This document shows positions 36,686-47,422 of a stretch of DNA of 64,000 nucleotides, piece by piece. A model generated the notes under the pieces. It had not been told where the DNA came from and ran no database searches. It saw only the letters and a list, made by a program, of their open reading frames with translations. This DNA is from Bin80 sp965220935 (GTDB taxonomy: Bacteria; Bacteroidota; Rhodothermia; Rhodothermales; Bin80): the NCBI GenBank assembly GCA_965220935.1, contig OZ244857.1, positions 3,224,001 through 3,288,000 on the forward strand, in the 5' to 3' direction. Numbering within the stretch: position 1 is the stretch's first letter; each line of letters opens with the position of its first letter. The translations under genes were made by a program, and so were the position numbers.

Positions 36686-38722
36686 GGGCATGTTTAAAAA
36701 TAACTTTCTCATTTAATTCAATATAATCCTATTTTTCAAATTTTCATATCTCTCTTTTCTTGCTTCATTCGGTTGAATCCATTCATTTAAGTTGAAGAGC
36801 AGATCGTTCTCTATCTCGCCTTTTACCGCTCCAAACCTTATATTAACTCCTTTTAATCCTTGCCTGTTGCAGGTTTGGCCCCCTATACGATCATCGTCGG
36901 ACCGTAATGAATCTTTTATTTGATCTGTCAGTTATATTATTTTTTAATCCTAACTTTGACTTTTCTAATGAACGCTCCCCGATTTACCTCCAACGCGTTG
37001 GCTCTGGTCTTGCAACGCAAAGGCATCGCCACCATTTCCGAATTATCCTCTGAATTTGGCGATTGTTCCCACCGTACACTGTATCGTAAACTCAACGAGT
37101 TAGATTACCTGTCCAGCTATTCTCACCGTGGAATGTATTACACACTGCGGACGATTCCAGAGTTTGATGCCCACGGGCTTTGGTTTTACAATGACATTGG
37201 ATTCTCCCATCACGGCACCCTGTCCAAGACCCTGAAGGAGTTGGTTGCGTCGTCTCCATTAGGCTATCGCAGCGCTGAGCTTGATGTGATCCTGAAGGTT
37301 CGTACGGCAAACGCATTGGGCAAACTTGTCCACGACCAACAACTCCATCGGATCTGCTTTCAGGGAAAACAGATCTACTGCTCACCAGATCCTGTTCATT
37401 ACAAACGACAGCTGAATACGCGACGGATGCAATTTCAAGACAAGAGCCTACCTGCATCCATTGAAGCAGATCTGAACAACTCAAAGATCATCGCATTGTT
37501 TTACAGCTTGCTCCATGAAAAACATCGTCGCCTGTTCGCAGGTATGCTCTCTCAGTTATGGGGATATGGAGGCGACCTGCGTGTTGAGCGCTTGCTGGGA
37601 ATCAGTCGTAAGACCGTCCACAAGGGGCGCATAGAACTGAATTCCGGTCATATTGACCCCGATCGCATTCGAAACGTGGGCGGCGGCAGACCTTCAATTG
37701 AAAAAAAACGACGGGTATATCCAGCGGTTAGAAGAATTGATGGAATTTGAAACCGCCGGTAGCCCGATGGGTGAAGGCTTGTTTTGGACCTATCGTTCCC
37801 CACGCAAGATCGCTAGACAGTTACACAAAGAGAGATATCATGTGAGTGCTTCAACCGTGAGAAAAACCTTACGTAGTCTTGGTTATTCTGTACGCAAGAA
37901 CCGTAAATGCCTGAGTCGTCCCTCTCCACCTGGACGAGATCAGCAATTCCAAATCATCTTTGCATTGATACTCTATTGTCAAGTCAACGACATTCCGATG
38001 ATTTGCGTGGATACAAAAAAGAAAGAACTCATCGGATGGTTCATCAATGCAGGGGGGAACTGGTCCAAAAAGCCCATACCAGTCAATGATCATGACTTCC
38101 TCTCCTACGCCGAGGGAAAAGCCGTCCCCTACGGAATCTACGATCGTAACGCTCACCGTGGATCCATCTATCTTGGAGATTCCAAAGATACCCCAGAGTT
38201 CGCGGTAGATTGTATTGCGAAGTGGTTCTCCACCGAGGGAAAAACACGGTATCCGAATGCCAATCGGTTGATCATCTTAGCCGACTGTGGTGGATCCAAT
38301 AGCAACCGAGCAAAAGCATGGAAGTATTTTCTACAAAAAAAGATTGGTGACCGGTTTCAAGTGCAGGTAACCGTAGCACATTATCCCTCGGGTTCAAGTA
38401 AGTGGAATCCGATTGAACATCGCTTATTTAGTGCAATCAGTTTAAACTGGCGAGGACGCCCACTCGACTCTTTTCAAACCATGATGAATTATATCATCAC
38501 CACAACCGATAAGTCAGGGCTCAAAGTAGATGCCGTCCGAGTCACCAAACAGTATGAAACGGGAATCAAGATCAGCAAACAACAGATGAAGAATCTAAAC
38601 CTTGTTTATGGCAAAGAGTTACCCCACTGGAACTATGATATTTATCCCACAAAGGTGTAAGTTGGGGAAATCTACAAGATCTTTTTCAGAACAAGATGGG
38701 AAAGTTATTTCTGTACATGCCC
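36686..38722 (+). mobile_element. ISAzo13-type insertion sequence, directly abutting the IS1634-type element
   Basis: 2037 bp. The inverted ends start GGGCATGT and share the block AAATAACTTTC about 13 bp in (left 36686-36711, right complement of 38697-38722). The 3-bp sequence TAT flanks both sides (36683-36685 and 38723-38725). The left TAT is part of the target duplication of the IS1634-type element, so both used the same point in the AddB-like gene. Confidence 0.82.
36968..38660 (+). pseudogene. ISAzo13-family transposase split at an A8 run
   Basis: The first frame (ATG 36968 to 37750) encodes an N-terminal region with a helix-turn-helix-like start (ISELSSEFGDCSHRTLYRKL) and the GISRKTVHKGRIEL and GGGRPSIEKK motifs. 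The second frame (to 38660) carries the family catalytic core: MICVDTKKKELIG, DHDF then VPYGIYDRNAHRGS, IILADCGGSNSNR and SKWNPIEHRLFS. They meet at eight A at 37701-37708. Seven A would give one uninterrupted protein. Either a one-base insertion killed it, or slippage at the A run produces the full enzyme. Family assignment is firm; activity is open. Confidence 0.85.
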
Positions 38723-38725
38723 TAT

Positions 38726-39300
38726 GGATCAATTAATGTTGAATCCAATCAATTATGGACGCCTTGTTCATCTCGTTCTTCGAAATCTAGACACCAACAA
38801 ATCAAACCCTACTCATTGGTCCAAAGAGGACCTGATCACGCAGACCATTGAATCTACCTGCACGAACTGGGAATCGCTCTACGGCACTCCCCCAAAATTA
38901 CTCTGGGAAGAAACAAAAAAGCAGATCAAGCACATGACGAATCTTGTATTTCAGGACTACCAATCCAATGAACGGACACAATCATTTGCTGAGGTCCCAT
39001 TTGGATGTAATGAGGCAGATTCTCCGGTAGATGTCCCATAGGATCCTGATGCTGTAGTTCCCCTTCCTGGGACGAATCTACGAATGACCGGATCCATTGA
39101 CCGCCTAGATATTGACTCCCATTCTAAAACTGCATCTCTACAGACTATAAAACTGGAAAGCCCATCCAAGACGCGGGCATGAGAGGAGGGCGTGAACTCC
39201 AGCGATGCATCTATTTTATTGCTGCCAATTCATTATTAAAACGAAATTTAGATATCTCCACAAGCCTTTTCTATCTGCAAAATGGATACCGCCCACGGAT
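38726..39300 (+). pseudogene. AddB-like nuclease, C-terminal PD-(D/E)XK part
   Basis: If the two insertions and their target copies are removed, GIQTS of the upstream part joins MDQLMLNPINYGRLVHLVL here in the same frame. The nuclease hallmarks follow: FAEVPFG, a TAG stop near 39040, then VPLPGTNLRMTGSIDRLDI, and after a one-base shift TDYKTGKPIQDAGM and GGRELQRCIYFIAAN. These match the RecB-type nuclease domain that ends AddB proteins. Sequence similarity fades near 39300, just before the duplicated T9SS gene fragment begins. Confidence 0.75.
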
Positions 39301-39342
39301 GCGTTGTTGAACTTTGGCGATGAACTGGCGCCCTCTGCACCG

Positions 39343-40332
39343 TTGGCAATTACACGATACATGTAAGTCCCACTTGCCAAACTCGTCGCATTAAGATCAA
39401 TACTCCGATTTGCACCGCTTCAAAGTCCCTTACAGGCAATGTCATCCCTCGCGTCCTAGCATATCAACAATCTCCACAGTCACCTGAGCAGATTCTGGAA
39501 GATCAAACTGGATCCGGGTAGAGGGATTGAAGGGGTTCGGATAGTTCCCATGCAATGCAAAGTCGGTTGGTAGCTCCGTGATCCCGGACTCAGTCCCTGT
39601 GACAACCGCCACATTAACCCTATCGCCATTCATATCCACCCCGTATAGATCCAGCATTGCCTTAGAGCCAGACAGATTCAAAATCAATGTCTCACCCTGA
39701 CGATCATTCAGGTCTACATCAAATACCCCCAACTTGTCCGTTCCTGAAACAACCTCTATCCGGTGGTAGTCTGCATCAAACTGTTTGTATGGACTCGCAT
39801 CGTCAAATCCAAAACCGCGGACAAGTAACCGCGTTGGCTTGGCTGTGCGCGGATCGGCAAAACCATCAATCGTGTGCATGTGAACATCGCCCAAATCCGC
39901 AGATCCATGAACCAGTAGTACATCCACCATGGTAGGGACATTTGACTTCCTGTTAGTGTTGAGAATCTTTGTCCCGAAACTGCTCAATGTACCGTGCGCG
40001 ATCACAGCATATTGCTCGTTGTTTGTCAATGTGCCCAAATCAATTCTATGGCCTCTGTTTGCTCGTTATCAATCTCAATTGAAATCGTTTGCTCTCCAGC
40101 AGCAACTGCCCGATACCGCGTTGCACTCTGAAAATCTACACCACTCGCAAATCTACGGCCGTCAAGTGACACATTGACCACAGCTGGAAGCTGCGCATTG
40201 TGGATGAATTGAACCCTATCGATTCCACCAGCTGAACGATCTATATGAATAGGATTGGCCGCAATCCCGAAGATTGAGCATCTTCCTACATCCACGAAGA
40301 CCTGCGTCAGGTTAATCACACCACCTACATAG
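39343..40332 (-). pseudogene. Duplicate of the C-terminus of the large T9SS protein gene
   Basis: This is near-identical to 19966-20978 (DUF4397-like region, and the sorting domain with GNYPNPFNPSTRIQFDLP). Small indels break the frame near 39420-39450 and 40035, and the final stop region is altered. It ends at the target duplication of the ISNCY-type element and resumes at 44220. Confidence 0.85.
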
Positions 40333-40574
40333 TGCCTGACAATAAACTCTAATTCTGGGATAGCATAGGATCGCAAGGGCCATATTTTACAAGTACTTAC
40401 CGGTAGTTTGCTTGTTCATTTTGCGGTTATTTTAGGCGTTGAAGATTTTTCATGAAAAAATCGAAACTTTTCCTGTGGCGGTGGATATCACTGTATTTAT
40501 AGGACTTTTCTGGGGTTTTTCTTTCTGAATTGATCAAGATTTGAAAAATCTTCACCGTTCATTTAATCACATCA

Positions 40575-41464
40575 TTGACCATGCGCGCACAATTTGACAC
40601 TGAACCGACACTGGGGATGAACGCAATTGAGGATCTTTTCGTAGATCCTAATTCCAGAGACGATATTCCCCGAATGATCTTAGCATTGCAGTCCATCTGG
40701 ATGAATTGTGATCTTCGGGATCAGATTGTAACCTACCTCCAGAAGGTAATTGGAGAGGGCACGGATCAGAGCGTGGGGCGACCTGGGCTAAATTACTGGC
40801 GCATCTTCGTGCTCGCGGTATTGAAGTACGGATTGGATTGCGACTTTGACCGATTGACAGAACTTGCCAATAAACACAGCGATATCCGCATCTTGTTACA
40901 AAATGATACGAGGGATTTTGGTCATGAGTCCTTGTATCGTGTGCAGACGATTATCAACAATGTAAGTCTGATCACCCATGACATTTGGTTGACCCTCAAT
41001 CGGATGATTGTGGATCATGGATTAGAGGTCTTTGGAGTTGCGTCCGATGCTCGCGGACGGATTCGTATGTGGTGGAAACTCATGTTGAGACGCCCCATGA
41101 TGTGCGGTTATTACGCGATTCAATCATTCTGGCCATGCAGCTTGCTTCAAGGGCCTGGGAGGCCTTCAATTTAGGGGCGTACGACATTGCAGGATGGCGT
41201 CAGTTAAAGCATTTGATTATTACGGTTAACAATGCCTATTTGGAGATCAACACCACCAAAAAGCGTGAGACGAATCCAGAGCTGGTCTTAGCCTTCTTTA
41301 AGATTTGTTACTATCGGATTCAGAAGTGTATACTGGTCTTGGATAAGATCAAAGAACTTGACCCAAGTTCAAGTCGGATTGCGCCATTAGAAAAGGCGAT
41401 TGAGCAGTTCAATCGGTTGGTAGATTTGGTTCATCGTCGTGTGATAGAGGGGGAAAAGATTCCC
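40575..41464 (+). pseudogene. ISNCY-type transposase, N-terminal half
   Basis: The frame begins MRAQFDTEPTLGMNAIEDLF and runs through VGRPGLNYWRIFVLAVLKYGL. It shifts near 41045 into the frame reading RTDSYVVETHVETPHDVRLLRDSI, which holds the first catalytic Asp of this family. It then continues to EGEKIP, where the IS66-type element is inserted. The same protein resumes at 43405. Confidence 0.82.
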
Positions 41465-43404
41465 GTATCTATACGAAAATCCCATATGACATGATCCATT
41501 GGATTGGATAATTTGAGGCAGGTTCCTTGCAGTGTGAGCGCGGAGATAAATGAAGGGGTATGCATCAAATCTGGATAATTTTTTGGCCTGTATTTTGATG
41601 TAGTCATGGTTATCGTCAGGTCCATAAATTTTTTTGCTAAAAAAGGCATAAGGATTTGTTTAATTCTAAGATAATCACTAAATTTGTAGTATCATGATCA
41701 ACGCAGATAGCACGCCTGTTTTTGACGAGTCATTGCGGCTCATTTTGGTCGCTGTTCTAGGGGAGGAGAATGCTCGGCGCGTGCTGGAACTAGTGTATGA
41801 ATTAGGGGAAGGGGGTAAGGAGTTGGTGATGCTAGTGATAGAGGAGCTGGTTAACGCAAAGGAAGAGATCATGGATGCCCAAGAGAAGATTGACTATCTT
41901 CTACGCAGATTGTATGGGCAGAATCGGGAGCGGTTTACAGATCCAGATCAAATGGAGCTCTTTGGCGATCAGCCTCCAGTGGTAGAAGAGTTTTAGGAAG
42001 ACGAGGAGGAAGAGGAAACGAAGTCACGAAAGAAGCCAAGAAGTCTTCGTTCAGGTCGTAACAGAGGTCTACCGACAGTGGTCATTGAGATCAATCCTGA
42101 GGGTGATTTATCTGATCTCCAGAAGATTGGATTTGAAGTTCATCGGGTGTTCCATTACCAACCTGCGCGTATTGTAGTCTACGAATTTGTGCGTAATAAG
42201 TATGTAGATCCAACCAATAAAGAGGCAGGGGTATTGATGGGTGAGTTACCCGATAATGTGAAAGGCAAGCGCACCGCCACGGTGGAGACCTTATCGCAAG
42301 TAGTGATCAATAAATATGTGGATCATCTTCCAGTGGATCGGACGCGGAAGCAGTTTTCAAGATTAGGGGCGGATATAGCCACCTCCACACTCAACGATTT
42401 TTGTGCACATGTGGCCAACGATCTGAAGCCGCTGTACGATCTTCATCTGCAAGAAGTGCTTAATAGCGGATACATTCAGGCGGATGAGACGCGAATTCCA
42501 GTGCGGGATTCGGTCAAAAGTAAAGCATCGGGCAAGAATCATCTTGGCTATTTCTGGCTGTACTCTGCGCCAACGCCCAAGTTGGTGTTTGTGGATTATC
42601 AGCCGGGGCGATCCAGAGACGGTCCGCTCAAGATTTTGGATGGATTTCAGGGGAATTTGCAGACGGATGCTTATAGTGTGTATGACGTATTTGACACCTT
42701 GGATGGAATTGAGCACTTCAATTGTGTGACCCATTGTCGGCGCAAGTTTGAGAATGTAAAGGCCTCGCAGTACGAGTTTGTTCAAACGAACGTCAAGCGT
42801 GTTCTCACGCTGTTCAGGAAGATCTATGCGATTGAGCAAAAGTTACGCGAGCGTGGGGCTTCGTTTGAGGAGCGTCGGATTGAGCGTCAGAGTCAATCTG
42901 CCCCCCTGTTTGATAAGCTCAAGGAGATTCTGGAGTCAACGGCAACGATCGGCCCTGAGTCATGGAAGAAGGCCGTGTACTATGCACTGGTTCGTTGGGA
43001 GAAGCTCACGCGCTTTTTGGATCACGGAGAGGTGGAGATTGATACCAATCTTGTAGAAAACCGCGTGCGACCCATTGCCATAGGACGCAAAAACTACTTG
43101 TTTGCTGGCTCCCATGAGGCAGCGCAGCGGGCTGCGATTCTCTATTCACTGCTCAATACCTGCACCTTGCATGGGGTGAATCCACAGGAGTGGTTAGTGG
43201 ATGTACTAAAGCGCATTGGCACGATGGCCGAAGAAGAGATGTACACACTACTACCTCAACACTGGAAAGCAGCACAGGATGCAGCGCTTCCCCAAGCTGC
43301 ATAGATCTCACGGCAGAGATACATTCACCGTCCATCCTACTGCACCAGACAATGAGCTGGGCTATGGTTTAGGCGCTGAGGATATGGGATTTTCGTATGG
43401 ATAC
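41465..43404 (+). mobile_element. IS66-type (ISBst12-like) insertion sequence nested in the ISNCY-type element
   Basis: 1940 bp with about 24-bp inverted repeats, GTATCTATACGAAAATCCCA on the left and GTATCCATACGAAAATCCCA on the right complement. An 8-bp target duplication AGATTCCC lies at 41457-41464 and 43405-43412. It carries a single transposase gene and no tnpA/tnpB, as in the ISBst12 subgroup. A decayed relative is at 4822-8130. Confidence 0.9.
41694..43304 (+). pseudogene. IS66-family transposase with one in-frame TAG
   Basis: One frame runs from ATG 41694 to 43304 (about 536 codons), broken only by TAG at 41994-41996. The first part has the coiled leader (VIEELVNAKEEIMDAQEKIDYLLRRLYGQNRE), typical of IS66 TnpC. 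The second part has the DDE core: IQADETRIPV, GNLQTDAYSVYD, HCRRKFENVK and the Glu in DTNLVENRVRPIAIGRKNYLFAGSHE (quoted motifs overlap in sequence). A zinc-finger-like region is not obvious. The related remnant at 7920 has CAT (His) in place of the TAG. With a single nonsense change the copy is only recently inactivated. Confidence 0.85.
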
Positions 43405-43957
43405 AGATTCCCAATGCAGAGAAGTTATTATCGCTCCATGCCGAGCATACGCGTTGGATTGTCAAGGGGAAGGCCATGCCCAATCAGGTAGAATTGGGGG
43501 TGCCTGTCGCGATCACCCAATGTCAACATGGTTTGATTCTGGGATGGGATATCATATGGACGCAATCAGATGTAGATATGACCATTGAGATCGCCACCAA
43601 GTATAGGACAGAGTTTGAAAACCTTGGATCCATGAGTTTTGATCGCGGGTTTTGGTCGCCTCAGAATTTTGAGGCATTAAGCGCTATGGGTATAGAGGTC
43701 ATTCTTCCCAAAAAGGGCTATAAGAACAAGATAGAGCGCGAACGAGAATCGGCGGAAGAGTTTCGGCGAAAACGTCGGCAGCATGCGCAGATTGAGTCCT
43801 GTATCAACTTCAGCATGGTGGTGCACGTATTCGCACCAAAGGAGGTAAGGCGGGGTTTGCGCGAAGCATCGGCGCAAGTGTGGTCGCCACGAATTTGTGC
43901 AGAATCGGGAAGGTGTTAATGGCCCGACACCGAGAGTCGTTTCGCCAAGCGGCGTAA
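43405..43957 (+). pseudogene. ISNCY-type transposase, C-terminal half
   Basis: Continues from 41464: IPNAEKLLSLHAEHTRWIVK, then VELGVPVAITQCQHG, SFDRGFWSPQNFEAL, LPKKGYKNK and RRQHAQIESCIN with the family Glu. A one-base shift near 43805 moves the end to the frame LQHGGARIRTKGGKAGFA ... SFRQAA and a TAA at 43955. The copy is therefore dead by two frameshifts besides the insertion. Confidence 0.82.
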
Positions 43958-44189
43958 ATTACTCTTCATTGAGTCACAAAAAAAAATACTCCACCATTGG
44001 AGGTGGGAAAGGTGCGTCCGTGCGGCAGAGATTTTAGGCAAAATCAGTGGCCTATACACTGAATTTGGATCAAATATAGGTGAGGTGTACAGATCGGTGA
44101 AACAGATCAAAAATTTCGCGACTAAAATCGGTGAGTCTGCCTAGCAGTTAATAAAAAATTCGTATATTAAGCCCCGTAAAAAATTGTGA

Positions 44190-44211
44190 CTCCCCAAAGT
44201 AGGGGTTTTTT
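44190..44211 (+). terminator. Short hairpin with T run at the right end of the ISNCY-type element
   Basis: CCCC, six-base loop, GGGG followed by TTTTTT. The stem is only 4 bp plus weak pairs, so it may be a weak terminator or part of the IS end. Confidence 0.35.
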
Positions 44212-44219
44212 GTCAGGCA

Positions 44220-45412
44220 CTACATAGCCGTTGACGGCGAATGTCCCCTCTTCGGCAGTTTCATACTGCCCTGCAAGGCGTGGACGCTGCCAATCACAAT
44301 CCCACTGTACAATGCGAAGCCCCTCAGGATCATTAACATTTGATAGCCCTGCCGCAGCAACGCGCAGGCTAAGATTATCACTGGGCAGCTCCTCTTCGCC
44401 TAAATCCACTTTCCAGAAAATGTCCGAATAAACAGCGAATTACCACTCGATTGCTGAACCTGTAGACCCTCCCATACCGGGGTTGCTCCCTCTGGAATCC
44501 GCGTTAACGAAACTTCTACTTTTTGAGCTTCAGTCATCGCATCTGGTAATTGCAGAATGGCTGGGCGGTAATAGGTGATCACGTCTTCAGTCACACCCAG
44601 TGGGAAGAGATAGCCACCACGATCGGTGCCACCCTGTTCTATATGACGCGCCACTACTGCGGAAACATGAGACTGACGGGAACCGCCTAGAATTGATGCG
44701 CTACAACGTTGATCATTTGAGGTACCGCAGGTCATATCCCCGTCGCGCGCCGCCATGCGGCCAGCCAGGTTCTCCTCAATCTTTGTATTGGTGACCACCC
44801 AAGAAGAGTCACCGCCGATGGTTCCTTTCTTCAAGGTAAGAGTCGCGCTTGGGGCCTGCGATACATCGGTAGTCAGCATGATGCCCGCACCATTAATTGT
44901 CACGTCACCCAGATCCATCGAACCCGTTGAAACCACTTGTTTCTCTATGCCAACAAACTCAAGATCAGCATCAAACGATTCGTGAATTTCTGACTCCCAA
45001 TCCAGATGAAAATCTCCATGAACCGCAACGGTTGCCCCCACCATCCTATGCTGTAGGGCATCAGAATCCACGCGATAGTCTCCCATGACTGTTTTTGGAA
45101 TATGTCCACCTCCAAGGGCCCATGACAATCCAGGGGTCGGAGGATTCTGGGGGCCCTGATAATATGTATTTTCTTCTGTACGCTATTTTCCAGCACCTAC
45201 ATGAAAGTCGCCGCGGATGACCAAAAATCGATCGGCATCGGAGTGATAGCTTGCAGCATTCCCATCAAAACTAAGTGCACCTGTTTCACGAATGGTGAGA
45301 TCTCCTTCAAAATGAACTTGACTCTGGATGGTAAGGATTGCTGATTCAAGATCAATGTTTTTGGTGATCCTCATTAGAGGCGTATTCCAAAAACGTATCC
45401 ATCCATTTTTCG
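44220..45412 (-). pseudogene. Duplicate of a middle part of the large T9SS protein gene
   Basis: Near-identical to 20971-22166 of the parent gene. Indels near 44435 (loss of a short segment), 45110-45190 and elsewhere break the frame. The match stops at TTTTTCGCTG at 45412, 30 bp before the symporter stop, so nothing upstream of that point of the parent gene was copied or kept. Confidence 0.85.
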
Positions 45413-45443
45413 CTGCCAGGCACTATATAATTCCCATTATTTT

Positions 45444-47126
45444 CTATGTGTCTCCAGGGGTCCGTATGCGGTCTACAAGTGTATGAATGGATGCAGGAGG
45501 GGGTGGTGTGAACTTGGAAACTGTCATGGCAACTATAAAATTAAGCACCATCCCTACAGTGCCAATACCCTCTGGTGAAATCCCCCACAGCCAGTACTCC
45601 GATTGATTTAGTTCAGGCCGAATAAACTTGAAAAAAATGATGTAGCCTGCGGTAAACGCGATGCCGCTGAGCATTCCGCTGATCGCGCCATATTTATTCA
45701 TCCACTTGGTAAAAATTCCAAGAATGATCACTGGAAAAAAGGATGCCGCAGCCAACCCAAATGCGAACGCAACCACCTGCGCCACAAATCCTGGAGGGTC
45801 TATTCCAAAATATCCTGCAATCACTACAGCGACTCCCGCAGTAATACGTGCCGTCAACAATTCACGTTTCTCTGAAATCTCTGGCATAAATCCCTTCTTG
45901 AGAAGGTCACGGGCTACTGCCGTAGAGATGACAAGCAATAATCCAGCAGCCGTGGACAGGGCAGCAGCAAGTCCTCCGGCTGCCACCAGTCCAATCACCC
46001 ACCCTGGAAGATTGGCTATTTCAGGATTCGCCAGAACCATGATATCCTGATCAATCGTCAGTTCATTCTCAATACCTGATGATGGCCCCACATACTGAAT
46101 CGTCCCATCCCCATTATGATCCTCAAACTCTATTAATCCTGTCTGCTCCCAGTTCTTGAACCACCCTGGAACTTCAGTATATGGGCGATCAGCGATTGTC
46201 GTTAAGAGATTCGTTCGTGCAAATGCTGCGACCGCTGGCGCACTTGTGTAGAGAAGCGCAATAAATACCAAGGCCCATCCAGCACTTGTTCGGGCATCTC
46301 TCATCCTCGGGACAGTATAAAATCTCACAATCACATGGGGAAGTCCAGCCGTTCCGACCATCAACGCGGCCGTAATTGCAAACACATCCATAGTACTCTT
46401 TTGCCCCACTGTATAGGCCATAAACCCTAAGTCTGCACTCAAACCATCAAGTTTATCAAGGAGATACTCTCCAGTGCCATCAACCAGTGGACTCCCAAAC
46501 CCAATCTGGGGAATCACATTCCCAGTCATCAATAATGAAATAAATATTGCTGGGACTAAATAGGCAAAGATCAGAACACAATACTGGGCAACTTGAGTAT
46601 AGGTAATGCCTCGCATTCCACCGAGCACCGCATAAAAAAATACAATGCCCATCCCGATCAAAACTCCGGGGACAATATCAATCTCCAAAAAGCGAGAAAA
46701 CACGATCCCAACCCCTCGCATTTGACCAGCGACGTACGTGAACGAAACAAAAATTGCACACAGTACCGCGACAAAGCGCGCTGTCTGTGAATAGTATCGA
46801 TCACCAACAAAGTCAGGAACTGTGAACTTTCCAAACTTGCGCAGATACGGTGCAAGAAGTAACGCCAGTAGCACATACCCTCCTGTCCACCCTAGCAAGT
46901 ATACGCTTCCATCACGCCCCATGAACGCAATCAAACCCGCCATAGAGATAAAGGAAGCTGCACTCATCCAATCGGCGGCAGTTGCCATTCCATTGAGTAC
47001 TGGATGAACCCGCCCACCCGCGACATAAAATTCTCTGGTTGAACCCGCACGAGATATAATCGCAACTCCGATATATAGTGCAAACGAAAGCCCGACCAAG
47101 ACGGATGTCCACGCCTGTACGTTCAT
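45444..47126 (-). CDS. Sodium:solute symporter, large subunit (acetate/small-acid type)
   Basis: A 560-residue SSS-family permease with about 13 membrane segments. Family marks are FYVAGGRVHPVLNGMATAADWMSAASFI near the N-terminus, GWTGGYVLLALLLAPYLRKFGKFTVPDFVGDRYY, and AALSTAAGLLLVISTAVARDL (quoted motifs overlap family signatures). A soluble loop (about residues 320-360) contains an acidic DHNGDG-like stretch. It belongs with the DUF4212 small subunit encoded just upstream with a 4-bp overlap. Such pairs import organic anions with sodium; the exact substrate cannot be told. Confidence 0.9.
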   Translation of the reverse strand: MNVQAWTSVLVGLSFALYIGVAIISRAGSTREFYVAGGRVHPVLNGMATAADWMSAASFISMAGLIAFMGRDGSVYLLGWTGGYVLLALLLAPYLRKFGKFTVPDFVGDRYYSQTARFVAVLCAIFVSFTYVAGQMRGVGIVFSRFLEIDIVPGVLIGMGIVFFYAVLGGMRGITYTQVAQYCVLIFAYLVPAIFISLLMTGNVIPQIGFGSPLVDGTGEYLLDKLDGLSADLGFMAYTVGQKSTMDVFAITAALMVGTAGLPHVIVRFYTVPRMRDARTSAGWALVFIALLYTSAPAVAAFARTNLLTTIADRPYTEVPGWFKNWEQTGLIEFEDHNGDGTIQYVGPSSGIENELTIDQDIMVLANPEIANLPGWVIGLVAAGGLAAALSTAAGLLLVISTAVARDLLKKGFMPEISEKRELLTARITAGVAVVIAGYFGIDPPGFVAQVVAFAFGLAAASFFPVIILGIFTKWMNKYGAISGMLSGIAFTAGYIIFFKFIRPELNQSEYWLWGISPEGIGTVGMVLNFIVAMTVSKFTPPPPASIHTLVDRIRTPGDT

Positions 47127-47371
47127 GTACCCTCCGAAGTTGATTTTTGATCAAGTTGATTCATCAATATCACATAAATAAAAATGATCATCACAAATAC
47201 ATAAATGGCGCCTTGTTGGGCAAACCAAAATCCCAATTTAAACCCGAATAGTTGAACCTGATCCAAGGCGTCCACAAACCATACACTTGCACCAAATGAC
47301 ACCAAAAACCAAATGGATAGCAGAAACCCTACATAACGAAGATTCGTAATCCAATATCGATTTCTAGACAT
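47123..47371 (-). CDS. DUF4212 symporter small subunit
   Basis: 82 residues with two membrane helices (FLLSIWFLVSFGASVWFVD and FWFAQQGAIYVFVMIIFIYV) and the family start RYWITNLRYV. Its stop overlaps the start of the large subunit by 4 bp, so the two are translationally coupled. Confidence 0.9.
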   Translation of the reverse strand: MSRNRYWITNLRYVGFLLSIWFLVSFGASVWFVDALDQVQLFGFKLGFWFAQQGAIYVFVMIIFIYVILMNQLDQKSTSEGT

Positions 47372-47422
47372 CTGTCAATGAACTATTGTGTGAAAGATAG
47401 CAATCTCTGAGCATAGTGTAGG

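Larger units (their letters stand above)
40333..44219 (+). mobile_element. ISNCY-type insertion sequence, itself split by an IS66-type element
   Basis: The ends are TGCCTGACAATAAAC on the left and the complement TGCCTGACAAAAAAC on the right. An 8-bp target duplication CTACATAG lies at 40325-40332 and 44220-44227. The intact target is visible at 20970 in the parent gene, proving the insertion. Without the inner element it is about 1.94 kb. Confidence 0.88.

Noticed and set aside
33338..39043. Stop-codon recoding (selenocysteine or readthrough) in the AddB-like gene
   Set aside because: Three different stop codons are involved, a frameshift follows and two insertion sequences interrupt the gene; decay is simpler.
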